A DNA stretch of 64,000 nucleotides, taken from positions 1 through 64,000 of the forward strand of contig NZ_LVJR01000019.1 of assembly GCF_001617365.1 (NCBI RefSeq), written 5' to 3'. Numbering within the stretch: position 1 is the first letter of the stretch; every line of letters begins with the position of its first letter. The notes beneath the pieces were generated by a model, which had not been told where the DNA came from, did no database searches, and worked only from the letters and a program-made list of their open reading frames with translations. Shown here piece after piece: positions 10,052-19,691 of this stretch. The position numbers were made by a program, and so were the translations under genes. The stretch comes from Rhodanobacter sp. FW104-R8. GTDB lineage: Bacteria; Pseudomonadota; Gammaproteobacteria; Xanthomonadales; Rhodanobacteraceae.

Positions 10052-13000
10052 ATGCTGAGCACCACCCTCATCGCCATCGCCGCGCTGTGCTGGCTGGGCC
10101 TGCTGTTCGGCGTGGCGCTGCTCGGCGAGCGCCGGCCGCACATCTTCGAGAAGCGCTGGGCGATCGTGTACGCGTTGTCGCTGGCGATCCACTGCACTTC
10201 GTGGACGTTCTACGGCACCGTGACCCAGGCCAGCCGTTCGGGCTGGTGGCTGCCGCCGACCTTCGTCGGGGCGATCCTGATGTACCTGTTCGCGCTGGGC
10301 TTCCTGCGCCGGATGGTGCGGCTGGTGCGCGAGTACAACGCCGGTTCGCTGGCCGACCTGATCGCGGTGCGGCTGGGGCGGCACCCGGGACTGGCGGCGC
10401 TGGTCACCGCGGTGGTGGTGATCGGCATCGTGCCCTACATCGCGCTGCAGCTGAAGGCGGTGGCGATGAGCTACGGCATCCTCAGCCGCGGCCAACTGGC
10501 GGAATCCAGTCCTTGGCAGGACAGCGCACTGTACGTGGCGCTGCTGATGGCGCTGTTCGCGATGCTGTTCGGCACCCGGCGCGCCTCAACCATGGCGCAC
10601 AACCGCGGGCTGGTGCTGGCGATGGCGTTCGAGTCGCTGTTTAAGCTGGGCGCGATGCTGGCGCTGGGCACGCTGCTGTTCGCTGCGTTGCCGGCGGGAC
10701 TGCCGGCGAACGTGCCGGCGCCGCCGGACAGCAGCGGCTTCCCGGCGCTGATCCTGCTCGGTGCGCTGGCGATGTTCACCATGCCGCACCAGTTCTATGC
10801 CGGCATCGTGGAGTGCCGCGAGGATGGCCAGTTGCGTACCGCGCGCTGGCTGTTTCCGTTGTACCTGCTGCTGATCTCGCTGCCGATCCTGCCGCTGGCG
10901 CGGCTGGGCGACGCGTGGCTGGGCGCGAGCGGCGTGTCGTCGGACATGTACGTGCTGGCGCTGCCGCTGGCGCGCGGCGAGCATGGGCTGGCGCTGGTCG
11001 CTTTCCTCGGCGGCCTGAGCGCCGCCACCAGCATGGTGGTGATCGCCACGCTGACCCTGAGCCTGATGGTGGTCAACCATTTCATCGCGCCGCTGCGGGT
11101 GCGCTCGGGCTGGGGTCGCGACGAGCACGGCGACCTGCGCGGCGAGCTGCTGAACCATCGACGCGTGGCGATCCTGGTGGTGATCCTGCTGGCATGGGCG
11201 TACAGCCGGCTGCTGGCGGGCAACGAGGCGCTGGCCGACATCGGCGCGATCTCGTTCTCCGCGCTGGCCGGGCTGGCTCCGGCGCTGCTGGCCGCGGTGT
11301 ACCGGCCGCAACTGGGCTCGCGCGCGGTGATGGCCGGGCTGGCCGCCGGCACACTGGTATGGATGTACGCGGTGCTGCCGGCATTGCTGTCGTCGGTGCC
11401 GGCCTGGCTGCACGACGGCCCGTTCGGCCTGCACTGGCTGGCGCCGGACGGCCTGCTCGGGCTGGGCAACTGGAACCGGCTCGGTCGCGCCGTGGTGGTG
11501 AGCCTGCTGGTCAACGTCGCGGTGATGCTGGCGATGGCCGGCTCGCGCTATGGCAGGGGCGCGCGCGCGGTCAGCGTGGGCGACGTCGGCCTGGTCGAGC
11601 TGCGCGCGCTGGCGGCGCGCTTCCTGCCGCCGGAGCGGGTCGGGCACCTGTTCGCCAGCGCGCCCGCGGCGGGGCCGGCCGGAAGCGCGCGGGTCGCCGA
11701 GGTCGAGCACGAGCTGGCCGCGGTGATCGGTGCCGCCTCCGCGCGCTTGCTGCTGGAAGTGGTGCACCGGCAGGGCCGCGACGATCTCGATACGGTGGTT
11801 GCCATCGTGGGCGAGGCGGCGCAGGACCTGCGTTTCAACCAGCGCGTGCTGGAGGCGGCGCTGGAGAACATGAGCCAGGGCATCTGCGTGGTCGACGCCG
11901 AACTGCGGCTGGTGGCCTGGAACACGCCGTACGCGCGGCTGTTCGACTATCCGCCGGAGATGTTGCAGGTGGGCCGGCCAGTGGCCGAGCTGACGCGCCA
12001 CAACATCGACGCCGGCCTGCTCGGCCCTGGCGAGGTGGAGCAGCGCGTGCAGCGCCGGCTGGCGCACATGCGCGAGGGTACCCGGCACCTGTCCGAGCGA
12101 CGCTTCCCCGACGGCACCATCGTCGAGATCCGCGGCAATCCGATGCCCGGCGGCGGCTTCGTCGCCACCTTTACCGACGTCACCGCGTTCCGCCAGGCCG
12201 AGGCGGCGCTGAAGCGCGTCAACGAGACGCTGGAACTGCGCGTGGAGAAACGCACCCGCGAGCTGGCCGCGGTCTCGGCCGAGGCGCAGGCGGCGAACGA
12301 GGCGAAGAGCCGCTTCCTCGCCGCGGTCAGCCACGACCTGATGCAGCCGCTGCACGCGGCGCAGCTGTTCGCCCACTCGCTCACCGAAAGCGGCGCCGAC
12401 GCGGCCAAGGTGCGGCATCTCAACGGCGCGCTGGCCGCCACCGAGGGCCTGCTCACCGGGCTGCTCGACGTGGCCCGGCTCGAAGGCGGCCGCCTGCATC
12501 CGCAGCCGCGCGCGTTCGCGCTGGCCGAGGTGCTGGATCCGCTGGCCGCCGAGTTCCGCGCCATCGCGATCGATCGCGGCGTGCGGCTGGACGTGGTCGG
12601 CACGCGCGCCTGGGTGCGCTCCGATCCGCAACTGCTGCGCCGCGTGCTGCAGAACTTCCTGTCCAACGCGTTGCGCTACGGCGAACGCGGCCGCGTGCTG
12701 CTCGGTGCACGCCGGCGCGGCGCGCAGCTGCGCGTCGAGGTGTGGGACACCGGCCCGGGTGTCGCGCCGGAGGAGCAGCGGCTGATCTTCCAGGAGTTCC
12801 GCCGCGGCAGCGCCGCGGGCGGGCAGGGCCTGGGCCTGGGCCTGTCGATCGCCCAGCGGATGGCCGACCTGCTCGGCCACCCGCTGGGCCTGCGCTCCTG
12901 GCCCGGCCGCGGCAGCGTGTTTCATATCGACGTGCCGGTCGCGCCGGCCGTGGCGCGATCCGCGCCGCCCGCGCCCGCACAACGGCCGCTGCCCGCCGGC

Positions 13001-13360
13001 CGCGCCCTGCTGCTCGACAACGAACCGGCCGCGCTGGCCGCGCTCGGCAGCCTGCTGGCCGGCTGGGGCTGGCACGTCCACGCAGCCCGCAACGCCGAGC
13101 AGGCGCTGGCCGCGCCGTGGCGGCCCGACCTGCACATCCTCGATTTCCATCTCGATGGCGGGCAGACCGGGCTGGACGTATGGCATCTGTTGCGCGCCCG
13201 GTATGCCGATGTGCCTGCCGTGATGCTCACCGCCGACCGCGACGGTGAACTGCGCCAGCGCCTGCTCGAGGCCGGAGTGGGCGTGCTGTACAAGCCGCTG
13301 AAGCCGTTGGCGCTGCGGCAGGTGCTGCAGCGGGTGATCGCAGGAGCGGCGCGGGCTTGA
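10052..13360 (+). CDS. Symporter-fused hybrid histidine kinase, CrbS/MxtR-like
   Basis: Membrane sensor of 1102 residues. In order: a sodium/solute symporter (SSS, PutP-like) domain of about 500 residues with many membrane helices; a STAC linker from about 506 (LRALAARFLPPERVGHLF); a PAS domain from about 593 (GICVVDAELRLVAWN); HisKA with phospho-acceptor His761 in AAVSHDLMQPLHAA; HATPase (NFLSNALRYGERG, GLGLGLSIAQ); and a receiver domain with Asp1031 in HILDFHLDGG. This is the architecture of CrbS (Vibrio) and MxtR (Pseudomonas), which with CrbR/ErdR control acetyl-CoA synthetase and acetate use. The likely partner regulator lies 1.9 kb downstream on the other strand. The acidic pair of the receiver reads DN. 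ATG 10052 directly precedes the first membrane helix. Confidence 0.88.
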   Translation: MLSTTLIAIAALCWLGLLFGVALLGERRPHIFEKRWAIVYALSLAIHCTSWTFYGTVTQASRSGWWLPPTFVGAILMYLFALGFLRRMVRLVREYNAGSLADLIAVRLGRHPGLAALVTAVVVIGIVPYIALQLKAVAMSYGILSRGQLAESSPWQDSALYVALLMALFAMLFGTRRASTMAHNRGLVLAMAFESLFKLGAMLALGTLLFAALPAGLPANVPAPPDSSGFPALILLGALAMFTMPHQFYAGIVECREDGQLRTARWLFPLYLLLISLPILPLARLGDAWLGASGVSSDMYVLALPLARGEHGLALVAFLGGLSAATSMVVIATLTLSLMVVNHFIAPLRVRSGWGRDEHGDLRGELLNHRRVAILVVILLAWAYSRLLAGNEALADIGAISFSALAGLAPALLAAVYRPQLGSRAVMAGLAAGTLVWMYAVLPALLSSVPAWLHDGPFGLHWLAPDGLLGLGNWNRLGRAVVVSLLVNVAVMLAMAGSRYGRGARAVSVGDVGLVELRALAARFLPPERVGHLFASAPAAGPAGSARVAEVEHELAAVIGAASARLLLEVVHRQGRDDLDTVVAIVGEAAQDLRFNQRVLEAALENMSQGICVVDAELRLVAWNTPYARLFDYPPEMLQVGRPVAELTRHNIDAGLLGPGEVEQRVQRRLAHMREGTRHLSERRFPDGTIVEIRGNPMPGGGFVATFTDVTAFRQAEAALKRVNETLELRVEKRTRELAAVSAEAQAANEAKSRFLAAVSHDLMQPLHAAQLFAHSLTESGADAAKVRHLNGALAATEGLLTGLLDVARLEGGRLHPQPRAFALAEVLDPLAAEFRAIAIDRGVRLDVVGTRAWVRSDPQLLRRVLQNFLSNALRYGERGRVLLGARRRGAQLRVEVWDTGPGVAPEEQRLIFQEFRRGSAAGGQGLGLGLSIAQRMADLLGHPLGLRSWPGRGSVFHIDVPVAPAVARSAPPAPAQRPLPAGRALLLDNEPAALAALGSLLAGWGWHVHAARNAEQALAAPWRPDLHILDFHLDGGQTGLDVWHLLRARYADVPAVMLTADRDGELRQRLLEAGVGVLYKPLKPLALRQVLQRVIAGAARA

Positions 13361-13569
13361 CCGGCGCTCCGGATGCCGGCGGCACTTCCGGTCGCCCGTG
13401 TCGATCCCGCATCATTCCGTCAGGGCGGTCGCAGCGACGACGCCCATTTTCCGACGGGAATTCCGATGCGGCAGACATGCCTGATGATGCAGGTTGATAC
13501 ACCCCGGGGCGCATGCGGCGCCGTTGCCGCGGGTACGGCAGCGGGAAGTCCGGAGCAGTGAGCCAGCCG

Positions 13570-15186
13570 ATGCCGCACGACATGCCTACCGATCACGCCG
13601 CCGCTCCAGGACGCGCGGGCCGTGGCGTCTTCGTCATCCTGCTCGCGCTGTACGTCCTGATCCTTTACCCGATCCTGCGGGCGAACCGCTATTACATGGA
13701 CGACCTGAAGCGGGCCCTGGTCGGCCACACCGGCTGGGATTCCAATGGCAGGCCGCTGACGACCCTGCTGATGAAGCTGCTGCAGTGCTACGACTCCGCG
13801 CTGGTCGACCTCTCCCCGCTGATCCAGATCGGCGCCGTGGCGGTGCTCGCCTGGGCCGGCGTGCTGGTCGCGCGCCGCTATGCCATCCGCTCGCCGTGGG
13901 TGGCCGCGCTGGTGGCGTTTCCGCTGGGCGCGCAGCCGTTCTACCTGGAGAATCTTTCCTACAAGTTCGATGCCCTGAGCATGAGCATGGCGATGCTGCT
14001 GGCGCTGTTGCCGCTCATCGCGCTGAAGGACGATCGCCGGGGATGGTGGTTGGGCGTGCTGGCGATTTTCGCCAGCCTCTGCTTCTACCAGGCCGCCATC
14101 AATGCCTGCCTGATCTTCGTGCTGCTGGAGGTGGTGCTCGCCCAACTGCACGGGGTGGAGCTGCGGCGATGGACCCGCCAGCTGCTGGCGCGGGCGGGGC
14201 AGGTCGGCCTCGCCATGCTGGTCTACCAGCTGCTCGTCGGCATCCACATCCACGGCTGGGTGCAGCAGAAGGCCGAGCGGATCCGCGGTCTGCACGACCT
14301 GCCGGTGATCAAGGGCAACATCGTCGATTTCTACGGTTTCATCGGCGGCAGCTTCAACCGCCACTGGTGGATGTATTTCGCCCCGGTCCTGGTGTTGCTG
14401 GCGTTGCTTCCCGTCGCGATCGGCCTGCGTTATGCGTTGCGGGTTCGCCGCACGCATCCGGCCTGGGTCGGCGCGACCCTGTTCGCGACCAGCTTCGCGC
14501 TGCCGCTGGCGGCGCTGCTCTGCGTTGCGGGCCCCATGCTGGTATTGCTCAAGCCGGAGATCGAGCCTCGCGTGCTGGTGGGCGCCGGTGCGCTGCTGGC
14601 GGCGGCGCTGATCGTGATGCAGGCGGCGCTGCGGCAGTGGTGCCGCTCGCCGCGGTGGGCCATGGCCGTCGCCGGCATGCTCGCCCTCGGCATGTGTTCC
14701 ATTGCCAGCGCCTACGGCAATGCGCTGGGCGAGCAGAAAAACTACGAGGAGCGGATCGCCGCGCGGCTGGCCGACGACCTTGCCGAGCTGGGTGCCGCCG
14801 GGCCGCTGCACGCCTACCTGCTCGACGGCACGGCGGGATACGCGCCGCCTGCGGCGCACGTCGTGGAGCAATTCCCGCTGGTTCGCGCGCTGGTGCCCAT
14901 CTATCTTTCCGTGGACGATGTGTTCGCCAGCCACAATTTCCTCATGTATTACATCCCCGGGCTGGCGGATATGCGCTACCGGACCGACCCCGCGGCGACA
15001 CAGCGGGTGACCGCGATCCTGGCGGAAGCCTGCGCGGTGCCGGTGGCGCGCCGTACCAGCGCCTACACCCTGCGCCTGGTGGACGATACCGTGGTGGTGA
15101 CATTCGGCTCCGCGCTTGCGCAGCGTTGTGCCGACGGCACGGGCACCGCGCCGGGCGCCGGTACGAGCCTGCCGGCCCGGATGTAG
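13570..15186 (+). CDS. GtrII-like glucosyltransferase membrane protein
   Basis: Polytopic inner-membrane protein of 538 residues with about ten hydrophobic segments. The N-terminal stretch NRYYMDDLKRALVGHTGWDSNGRPL and the later LENLSYKFDALSMSMAMLLA are typical of the Glucos_trans_II family (PF14264), which includes the phage GtrII/GtrIII enzymes that glucosylate O-antigen from a lipid-linked donor. The paired acidic residues in YYMDD are probably catalytic. No GtrA or GtrB gene is nearby, so the donor and target are unknown. Starts at 13558 (GTG), 13570 or 13582 are possible; GGAG at 13551 suits 13558-13570. It sits between the two-component genes but points away from the regulator gene. Confidence 0.72.
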   Translation: MPHDMPTDHAAAPGRAGRGVFVILLALYVLILYPILRANRYYMDDLKRALVGHTGWDSNGRPLTTLLMKLLQCYDSALVDLSPLIQIGAVAVLAWAGVLVARRYAIRSPWVAALVAFPLGAQPFYLENLSYKFDALSMSMAMLLALLPLIALKDDRRGWWLGVLAIFASLCFYQAAINACLIFVLLEVVLAQLHGVELRRWTRQLLARAGQVGLAMLVYQLLVGIHIHGWVQQKAERIRGLHDLPVIKGNIVDFYGFIGGSFNRHWWMYFAPVLVLLALLPVAIGLRYALRVRRTHPAWVGATLFATSFALPLAALLCVAGPMLVLLKPEIEPRVLVGAGALLAAALIVMQAALRQWCRSPRWAMAVAGMLALGMCSIASAYGNALGEQKNYEERIAARLADDLAELGAAGPLHAYLLDGTAGYAPPAAHVVEQFPLVRALVPIYLSVDDVFASHNFLMYYIPGLADMRYRTDPAATQRVTAILAEACAVPVARRTSAYTLRLVDDTVVVTFGSALAQRCADGTGTAPGAGTSLPARM

Positions 15187-15240
15187 CGGGCGAGCGGCGG
15201 CGGCGCGGCGCGATGCAGGGCCACCGGCGCGGTGCCGCGC

Positions 15241-15900
15241 TCAGGCCTCCCGCGGCGGAGTCTCCAGGTCCAGCGAGCGCAGCGCCATCCCGGCCTGCGT
15301 CCGGTTGCGCACCTTCAGCTTCTCGAAGATGGCGGTGACATGCGCCTTCACCGTGCGTTCCTGGATGCCCAGGCGGTCGGCGATCTGCTTGTTGAGCAGG
15401 CCTTCGGCGAGCAGGGCCAACACGCGCGACTGCTGTTCGGTGAGGCGGGCGAGGCGGTGGGCGAGGTCGGTGTCGGCCGGGTCGGCGGGCAGGGCGGCGA
15501 CGGCGTCGGCGAGGCCGGGCGGCAGCCAGCTGCCGCAGTCGAGCACGCTCCTGATCGCCCCGCCGATCTCGGCCGGGCTGGCACTCTTGGGGATGAAGCC
15601 GGCGGCGCCATGGTCGAGCACGCGGCGCACGATCCGCGGGTCGTCGTGGGCGGAGACCACCAGCACGGCCACGCCGGGATGCTGGCCGCGCAGCGCGGCC
15701 AGCCCGGACAGGCCCCGGCTGCCGGGCATGTGCAGGTCGAGCAGGACCAGGTCGGTATCCGGTTCGGCGGCCAGCGCGTCGAGCACGCCGGACAGGTCGG
15801 CGGCTTCCTGCACGCGGCAGCCGGGCAGGTTCTCGCCGGCCGCCAGGCGCAGCGCGGCGCGGAACAGCGGGTGGTCATCGGCGATCAGCAGGGTGGTCAT
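15241..15900 (-). CDS. NarL/LuxR-type response regulator, CrbR/ErdR-like
   Basis: Cytoplasmic two-component regulator of 219 residues. The receiver domain has the acidic pair in LLIADDHPLFR, phospho-acceptor Asp55 in LVLLDLHMPGS and Lys105 in FIPKSASP. A LuxR-type helix-turn-helix follows at about 147-205 (LTEQQSRVLALLAEGLLNKQIADRLGIQERTVKAHV). Its resemblance to the CrbR/ErdR/AgmR group and its position near the CrbS-like kinase suggest that they form a pair. Known members activate acs and other acetate or alcohol genes. It diverges from the oligomer hydrolase gene with 95 bases between. The pairing is an inference. Confidence 0.85.
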   Translation of the reverse strand: MTTLLIADDHPLFRAALRLAAGENLPGCRVQEAADLSGVLDALAAEPDTDLVLLDLHMPGSRGLSGLAALRGQHPGVAVLVVSAHDDPRIVRRVLDHGAAGFIPKSASPAEIGGAIRSVLDCGSWLPPGLADAVAALPADPADTDLAHRLARLTEQQSRVLALLAEGLLNKQIADRLGIQERTVKAHVTAIFEKLKVRNRTQAGMALRSLDLETPPREA

Positions 15901-15995
15901 CCCGCCGAAGTTAACCGGCCGCGGCGGCCGCGTCGAGTTCGGCGCACGGACTTTCGTACGATGGCGGCTGCCGATGCGCTTGCTATGGTGGCCGG

Positions 15996-17843
15996 ATGAA
16001 GAACTCCGCCCGCATTTCGTCGCTGCTGTTCTTGCCCGTGCTGGTATCCGTCATGCTGTCGGCCTGTGCCGGCCAAGGGATGAGGAAGGAATCTGCCATG
16101 CGTGAGCTCGATTACGGCGAGGTGCGGATGACCGAGCATCGCGGCCACGACGATCTGCTGAGCGCGGGACTGGGCCTGGCGGGACTGGCCGGCCTGCCGT
16201 CGCCGTTCGCCAACCCGCTGGATCCCGCCCCCGGGGAATTGCGCCGGCGCGCGATCCAGACCAGTTGGAAGGGCATCGCCGACCTCGGGCCGCTGGGCGG
16301 CTACGGCAGCGTGTATGGCGCCGTGCCGGACGTGCCGGGGCGCGAGTACCAGGCGTTCGCGCGCATCCCCGGTGCGCGCTCGCCGCACCGCGTGCTGCTG
16401 CAGCTGCCGGACGGTTTCGACCGGCAGAAACGCTGCCTGGTAGTGACCGCCTCGTCCGGCTCGCGCGGCATCTACGGCGCGATCGCGCTGGCCGGTGCCT
16501 GGGGCCTGCCGCACGGCTGCGCGGTGGCGTACACCGACAAGGGCACCGGCGCGGGTTACTTCGATTACGCCGACGACAGCGGCGTGGCGCTGGACGGCCG
16601 TCGCGCGAAACGCGGCGAGGCGGAACTGGAGTTCCAGCCGCCGCCGGCAGCGCCGGGCGCGGGCATCGCGGTCAAGCACGCGCATTCGGGCGACAACCCG
16701 GAGGGTGACTGGGGCCGGCACGTGATCCAGGCGGCGCAGTTCGGGCTGGCGATGCTCGACCGCGCCTTCCCCGCCGAGGCGCCGTTCACGCCGCAGAACA
16801 CGAAGATCATCGCTGCCGGCATCTCCAACGGCGGCGGCGCCGTGCTGCAGGCGGCGGGACTGGACCAGGAACACTTCTTCGCCGGCGTGGTGGCGCTGGA
16901 ACCGAACGTGCACGTGCCGGGCCGCGGCCGCGCGCTGTACGACTACGCCACCGAGGCGGCGATCTGGCTGCCGTGCGCATTGAGCGCGGAGGATTTTGCC
17001 GCAGTGCCGCTGGCCCGCGGACCCCGCGGCGTGCCGCTGCCGGCCTGGCTGATCCGCTGCGCCAGCCTGCGCGCGCAGGGCAAGCTCGGCGGCAACACCT
17101 TGCCTGCCCAAGCCGCGCAGGCGCGGCAATACCTGCACGTGCGCGGCTGGACCGACGAAGCGATGCACACCGCGGCCAGCACGACCGCCTTCGACCTGTG
17201 GCGGGTGATCGCCGCGGGCTACGCCTCGGCCTACCTGCGCCGCGGCGCCGCCGACATGCCGTGCGGCTTCCGTTACGCGGCGATCGGTCCCGCCGGCCAG
17301 CCTGGTGCAGCCGATCCGGCAACGCGGGCGAGCTGGTGGGCGGATGGCTCGGGCATTCCGCCGGGCAACGGCATCGGCCTGTTCGGCGGCATGAATGTCT
17401 CGGCCGACCCCACCCTGATCGGCAGCGAGTGCCTGCGCGGGCTGTGGACCGGCGACAACCACGAATCGCAGATGCTGCATGCCGCTGTCGCGGCCACCGC
17501 GGCGAGGCTGCCGCGCCGCGACCTGCCGCTGTGGGTGCTGCACGGCGCCGGCGACGGCCTGCTGCCCACCGCGTTCAGTTCCGAACCGTACGTGGCGTGG
17601 CTGCGCGACGAGGGGCGCCACCCGATCTACTGGAAGGTGCCGCACGCGCAGCATTTCGACGCCTTCCTCGTGCTGCCCGGTTTCGGCGAGCACTACGTGC
17701 CGCTGTTGCCGTACGGCTATGCGGCGCTGGACCGGTTGTGGGCGCATCTGTACGAAGGCGCGGCGTGGCCGCTCGATGCACCGACGCCGGCGGCACGGCC
17801 GCGTGGTGCCGGCCCGCTGGAGCGCACCACGCTGGGCCTGTAG
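15996..17843 (+). CDS. 3-hydroxybutyrate oligomer hydrolase, lipoprotein
   Basis: Predicted hydrolase of D-3-hydroxybutyrate oligomers, the second step of extracellular PHB breakdown, 615 residues. The N-terminus is a lipoprotein signal with lipobox LSAC (Cys24), suggesting a membrane-anchored enzyme. The sequence matches the 3HBOH family (PF10605): [13 protein letters not shown], nucleophile Ser277 in [42 protein letters not shown] and [10 protein letters not shown]. Length is close to the family norm once the signal is removed. It diverges from the CrbR-like regulator gene. The TAG stop codon lies inside the repeat element that begins at 17839. Confidence 0.88.
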   Translation: MKNSARISSLLFLPVLVSVMLSACAGQGMRKESAMRELDYGEVRMTEHRGHDDLLSAGLGLAGLAGLPSPFANPLDPAPGELRRRAIQTSWKGIADLGPLGGYGSVYGAVPDVPGREYQAFARIPGARSPHRVLLQLPDGFDRQKRCLVVTASSGSRGIYGAIALAGAWGLPHGCAVAYTDKGTGAGYFDYADDSGVALDGRRAKRGEAELEFQPPPAAPGAGIAVKHAHSGDNPEGDWGRHVIQAAQFGLAMLDRAFPAEAPFTPQNTKIIAAGISNGGGAVLQAAGLDQEHFFAGVVALEPNVHVPGRGRALYDYATEAAIWLPCALSAEDFAAVPLARGPRGVPLPAWLIRCASLRAQGKLGGNTLPAQAAQARQYLHVRGWTDEAMHTAASTTAFDLWRVIAAGYASAYLRRGAADMPCGFRYAAIGPAGQPGAADPATRASWWADGSGIPPGNGIGLFGGMNVSADPTLIGSECLRGLWTGDNHESQMLHAAVAATAARLPRRDLPLWVLHGAGDGLLPTAFSSEPYVAWLRDEGRHPIYWKVPHAQHFDAFLVLPGFGEHYVPLLPYGYAALDRLWAHLYEGAAWPLDAPTPAARPRGAGPLERTTLGL

Positions 17844-17938
17844 GAGCGCACCCTGTGCGCGAATGCTTTCCGTCACGTGACGAAGAGCATCGCGCGCGAC
17901 CGAAGGAAGTCCCTTGTGGACAGGGTGCGCTCCTACAG
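17839..17938. repeat. REP-like inverted repeat overlapping a stop codon
   Basis: CTGTAGGAGCGCACCCTGTG at the left end is mirrored by an inverted copy ending at 17938, with about 60 bases between the arms. The left arm supplies the TAG stop codon of the oligomer hydrolase gene. The same arms recur at 9886, 20901, 26453, 31359 and 50749. Confidence 0.85.
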
Positions 17939-18013
17939 GTGCGCTGGGTTATTCTTGGCAGCCCTCGTGCCCGTGTCGTGGCGCGAAGCAGCTTTCAAAC
18001 CCAAGGATTCGCG

Positions 18014-18523
18014 ATGACCATCAACGTCACCTTCACCACCAACCGCGGCCCGATCCACCTGCGCCTGCATGAAGACAGGGCGCCGGTGACGGTGGCCAGC
18101 TTCGTCAACCTGGCCCGTCGCGGCTACTACGATGGCCTGTCGTTCCACCGCGTGATCGCCGATTTCATGATCCAGGGCGGTTGCCCCGAGGGCAGCGGCC
18201 GCGGCGGTCCGGGCTACAAGTTCGAGGACGAGTTCAACCCGTCGCTGCGCCATGACAAGCCGGGCGTGCTGTCGATGGCGAATGCCGGCCCGCGTACCAA
18301 CGGCAGCCAGTTCTTCATCACCCACGGTCCGACGCCGTGGCTGGACGGCAAGCACAGCGTGTTCGGCGAAGTGGTCGACGCGGCCGACATGGACGTGGTC
18401 AACGCGATCCGGCAGGGCGACACGATCGGGAAGGTCACCGTCGAGGGCGATGTCGACGCGTTGCTGGCGGCGCAGGCCGACCGCGTGGCGGAATGGAACG
18501 CGGTGCTCGATCGGCGCGGCTGA
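18014..18523 (+). CDS. Peptidyl-prolyl cis-trans isomerase, cyclophilin type
   Basis: Cytoplasmic prolyl isomerase of 169 residues. Cyclophilin motifs are all visible: [61 protein letters not shown] and [12 protein letters not shown], including the catalytic Arg in FHRV. No signal peptide is present, which points to the PpiB-like cytoplasmic form. It is a single gene followed by a strong terminator. Confidence 0.93.
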   Translation: MTINVTFTTNRGPIHLRLHEDRAPVTVASFVNLARRGYYDGLSFHRVIADFMIQGGCPEGSGRGGPGYKFEDEFNPSLRHDKPGVLSMANAGPRTNGSQFFITHGPTPWLDGKHSVFGEVVDAADMDVVNAIRQGDTIGKVTVEGDVDALLAAQADRVAEWNAVLDRRG

Positions 18524-18544
18524 ATTCTTGCCATGGATGCACAG

Positions 18545-18577
18545 GAAACCGCCGGTCCCAGCCGGCGGTTTCTTTTT
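18545..18577 (+). terminator. Rho-independent terminator after the cyclophilin gene
   Basis: An 11-base perfect stem (GAAACCGCCGG at 18545-18555, CCGGCGGTTTC at 18562-18572) with a 6-base loop is followed by TTTTTG. Confidence 0.9.
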
Positions 18578-18662
18578 GTGCGCGGACGTCATGACAAATG
18601 CGGTTTCGCGTGTCTATGATCGGCAGGCGACGCGCCCATTCACTTGATGAAGGAGAACGACC

Positions 18663-19094
18663 ATGTCATTCCTCGACAGTCTGCTCGGAGGACAGGGGCA
18701 ACAGGCCGGCGGGACGGGTTCGCTGATTGGCGTGGCGGGCCAGTTGCTGCAGCAGGCCGGCGGGGTGCAGGGCCTGGCCAGCATGCTGCAGCAGCACGGG
18801 CTGGGCGATGCCGTGCAGTCGTGGATCGGCACCGGCGCCAATCAGCCGGTTTCCGGCGAGCAGCTCGGCCAGGCGTTGCAGAGTGGCGGCATGGGCTCGG
18901 TTGTGCAGGAGGCCGCCAGCAAGCTCGGCGTCGATCCCAGCGTGGTGCTCAACGGGCTGTCGCAGGTGCTGCCGCATGCGGTCGATCACCTGACGCCGGA
19001 TGGCCAGGCTCCGGCTGCCGGCCAGCAGGGCGGCGGTTTCGATCTCGGCATGCTTGAAGGCCTTGCCGGCAAGCTGATCGGTGGCAGGGCCTGA
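18663..19094 (+). CDS. YidB/DUF937 family protein
   Basis: Small soluble protein of 143 residues, rich in glycine, glutamine and alanine. It fits the YidB (DUF937) family: a start MSFLDSLLGG, repeated helical segments LIGVAGQLLQQAGG and VQGLASMLQQHGLGDAVQSW, the motif IGTGANQPVSGEQLGQAL and a glycine-rich end. The biochemical function of the family is unknown. No signal peptide is seen. AAGGAGAACGACC just before the ATG is a good ribosome-binding site. It converges on the GlsB-like gene across a symmetrical terminator. Confidence 0.85.
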   Translation: MSFLDSLLGGQGQQAGGTGSLIGVAGQLLQQAGGVQGLASMLQQHGLGDAVQSWIGTGANQPVSGEQLGQALQSGGMGSVVQEAASKLGVDPSVVLNGLSQVLPHAVDHLTPDGQAPAAGQQGGGFDLGMLEGLAGKLIGGRA

Positions 19095-19129
19095 AACAGC
19101 CGGCCTGAAACCGGAGCGGTTCACGAAAA

Positions 19130-19165
19130 GAAAACGGCGGGAGTCACCCCGCCGTTTTCTTTTTT
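19130..19165. terminator. Terminator between convergent genes
   Basis: A perfect 11-base stem (GAAAACGGCGG at 19130-19140, CCGCCGTTTTC at 19149-19159) is followed by six T. The A-rich left side would also give a partial U-run on the other strand, so it may serve both the YidB-like and GlsB-like genes. Confidence 0.9.
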
Positions 19166-19212
19166 GCACGGCTTGCCGAGGCGGACGCTCGCGCCCCGGC
19201 TGCCGACGACGG

Positions 19213-19485
19213 TCAGTGGACCACGAAGTGCACGACCAGCAGCAGGATGACGGCGCCCACGATGGACATCAGGAAGCCGGCCGTATGGAACTTGGAATCG
19301 GGCGGCGGCGCGCTGATCATCCTGCCGATCAGGCCGCCGATGACCGAACCTACGATGCCGACGATGGCCGTCAGCCAGAAGCCGAGGTGTATGTCGGCAT
19401 GGAAGATGTGGACGAGGAGAAACTTGCCGATCAGACCGACGAAGAAGCCAACGATGATGGACCATATCAGGTGGAACATGGACAT
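19213..19485 (-). CDS. GlsB/YeaQ/YmgE-family membrane protein
   Basis: Small inner-membrane protein of 90 residues with three hydrophobic segments (about 5-25, 34-54 and 67-88) and glycine motifs typical of the transglycosylase-associated/GlsB family: IIVGFFVGLIGKFL, TAIVGIVGSVIGGLIGRMI. Members are stress-linked in Gram-positive bacteria and of unknown function in Proteobacteria. The first methionine could be at 19485 or 19479. Confidence 0.85.
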   Translation of the reverse strand: MSMFHLIWSIIVGFFVGLIGKFLLVHIFHADIHLGFWLTAIVGIVGSVIGGLIGRMISAPPPDSKFHTAGFLMSIVGAVILLLVVHFVVH

Positions 19486-19644
19486 CTACCTCCCGGGTTG
19501 TTGTTGACTCGACCAATTCCACCAGCGACCGTGTGCACGATGGTGCGGCGGCGACCGCATCATGCATGGATTTGGCCGAATGGCGCCATAGGCACTTGAT
19601 GTCGCAAGGTTTTGCGGCTCGCTGGATGCCGTAGCGCCGCATGC

Positions 19645-19650
19645 TAAAAT
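19645..19650 (+). promoter_or_regulatory. -10 candidate of the aminotransferase gene
   Basis: TAAAAT lies 41 bases upstream of the ATG at 19692. The same hexamer in a similar setting precedes prpB and prpD. No consensus -35 box is seen. Confidence 0.45.
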
Positions 19651-19691
19651 TCGCGGGTTTGCAGACCGCACCCCCTGACGTCGAGGAACCC

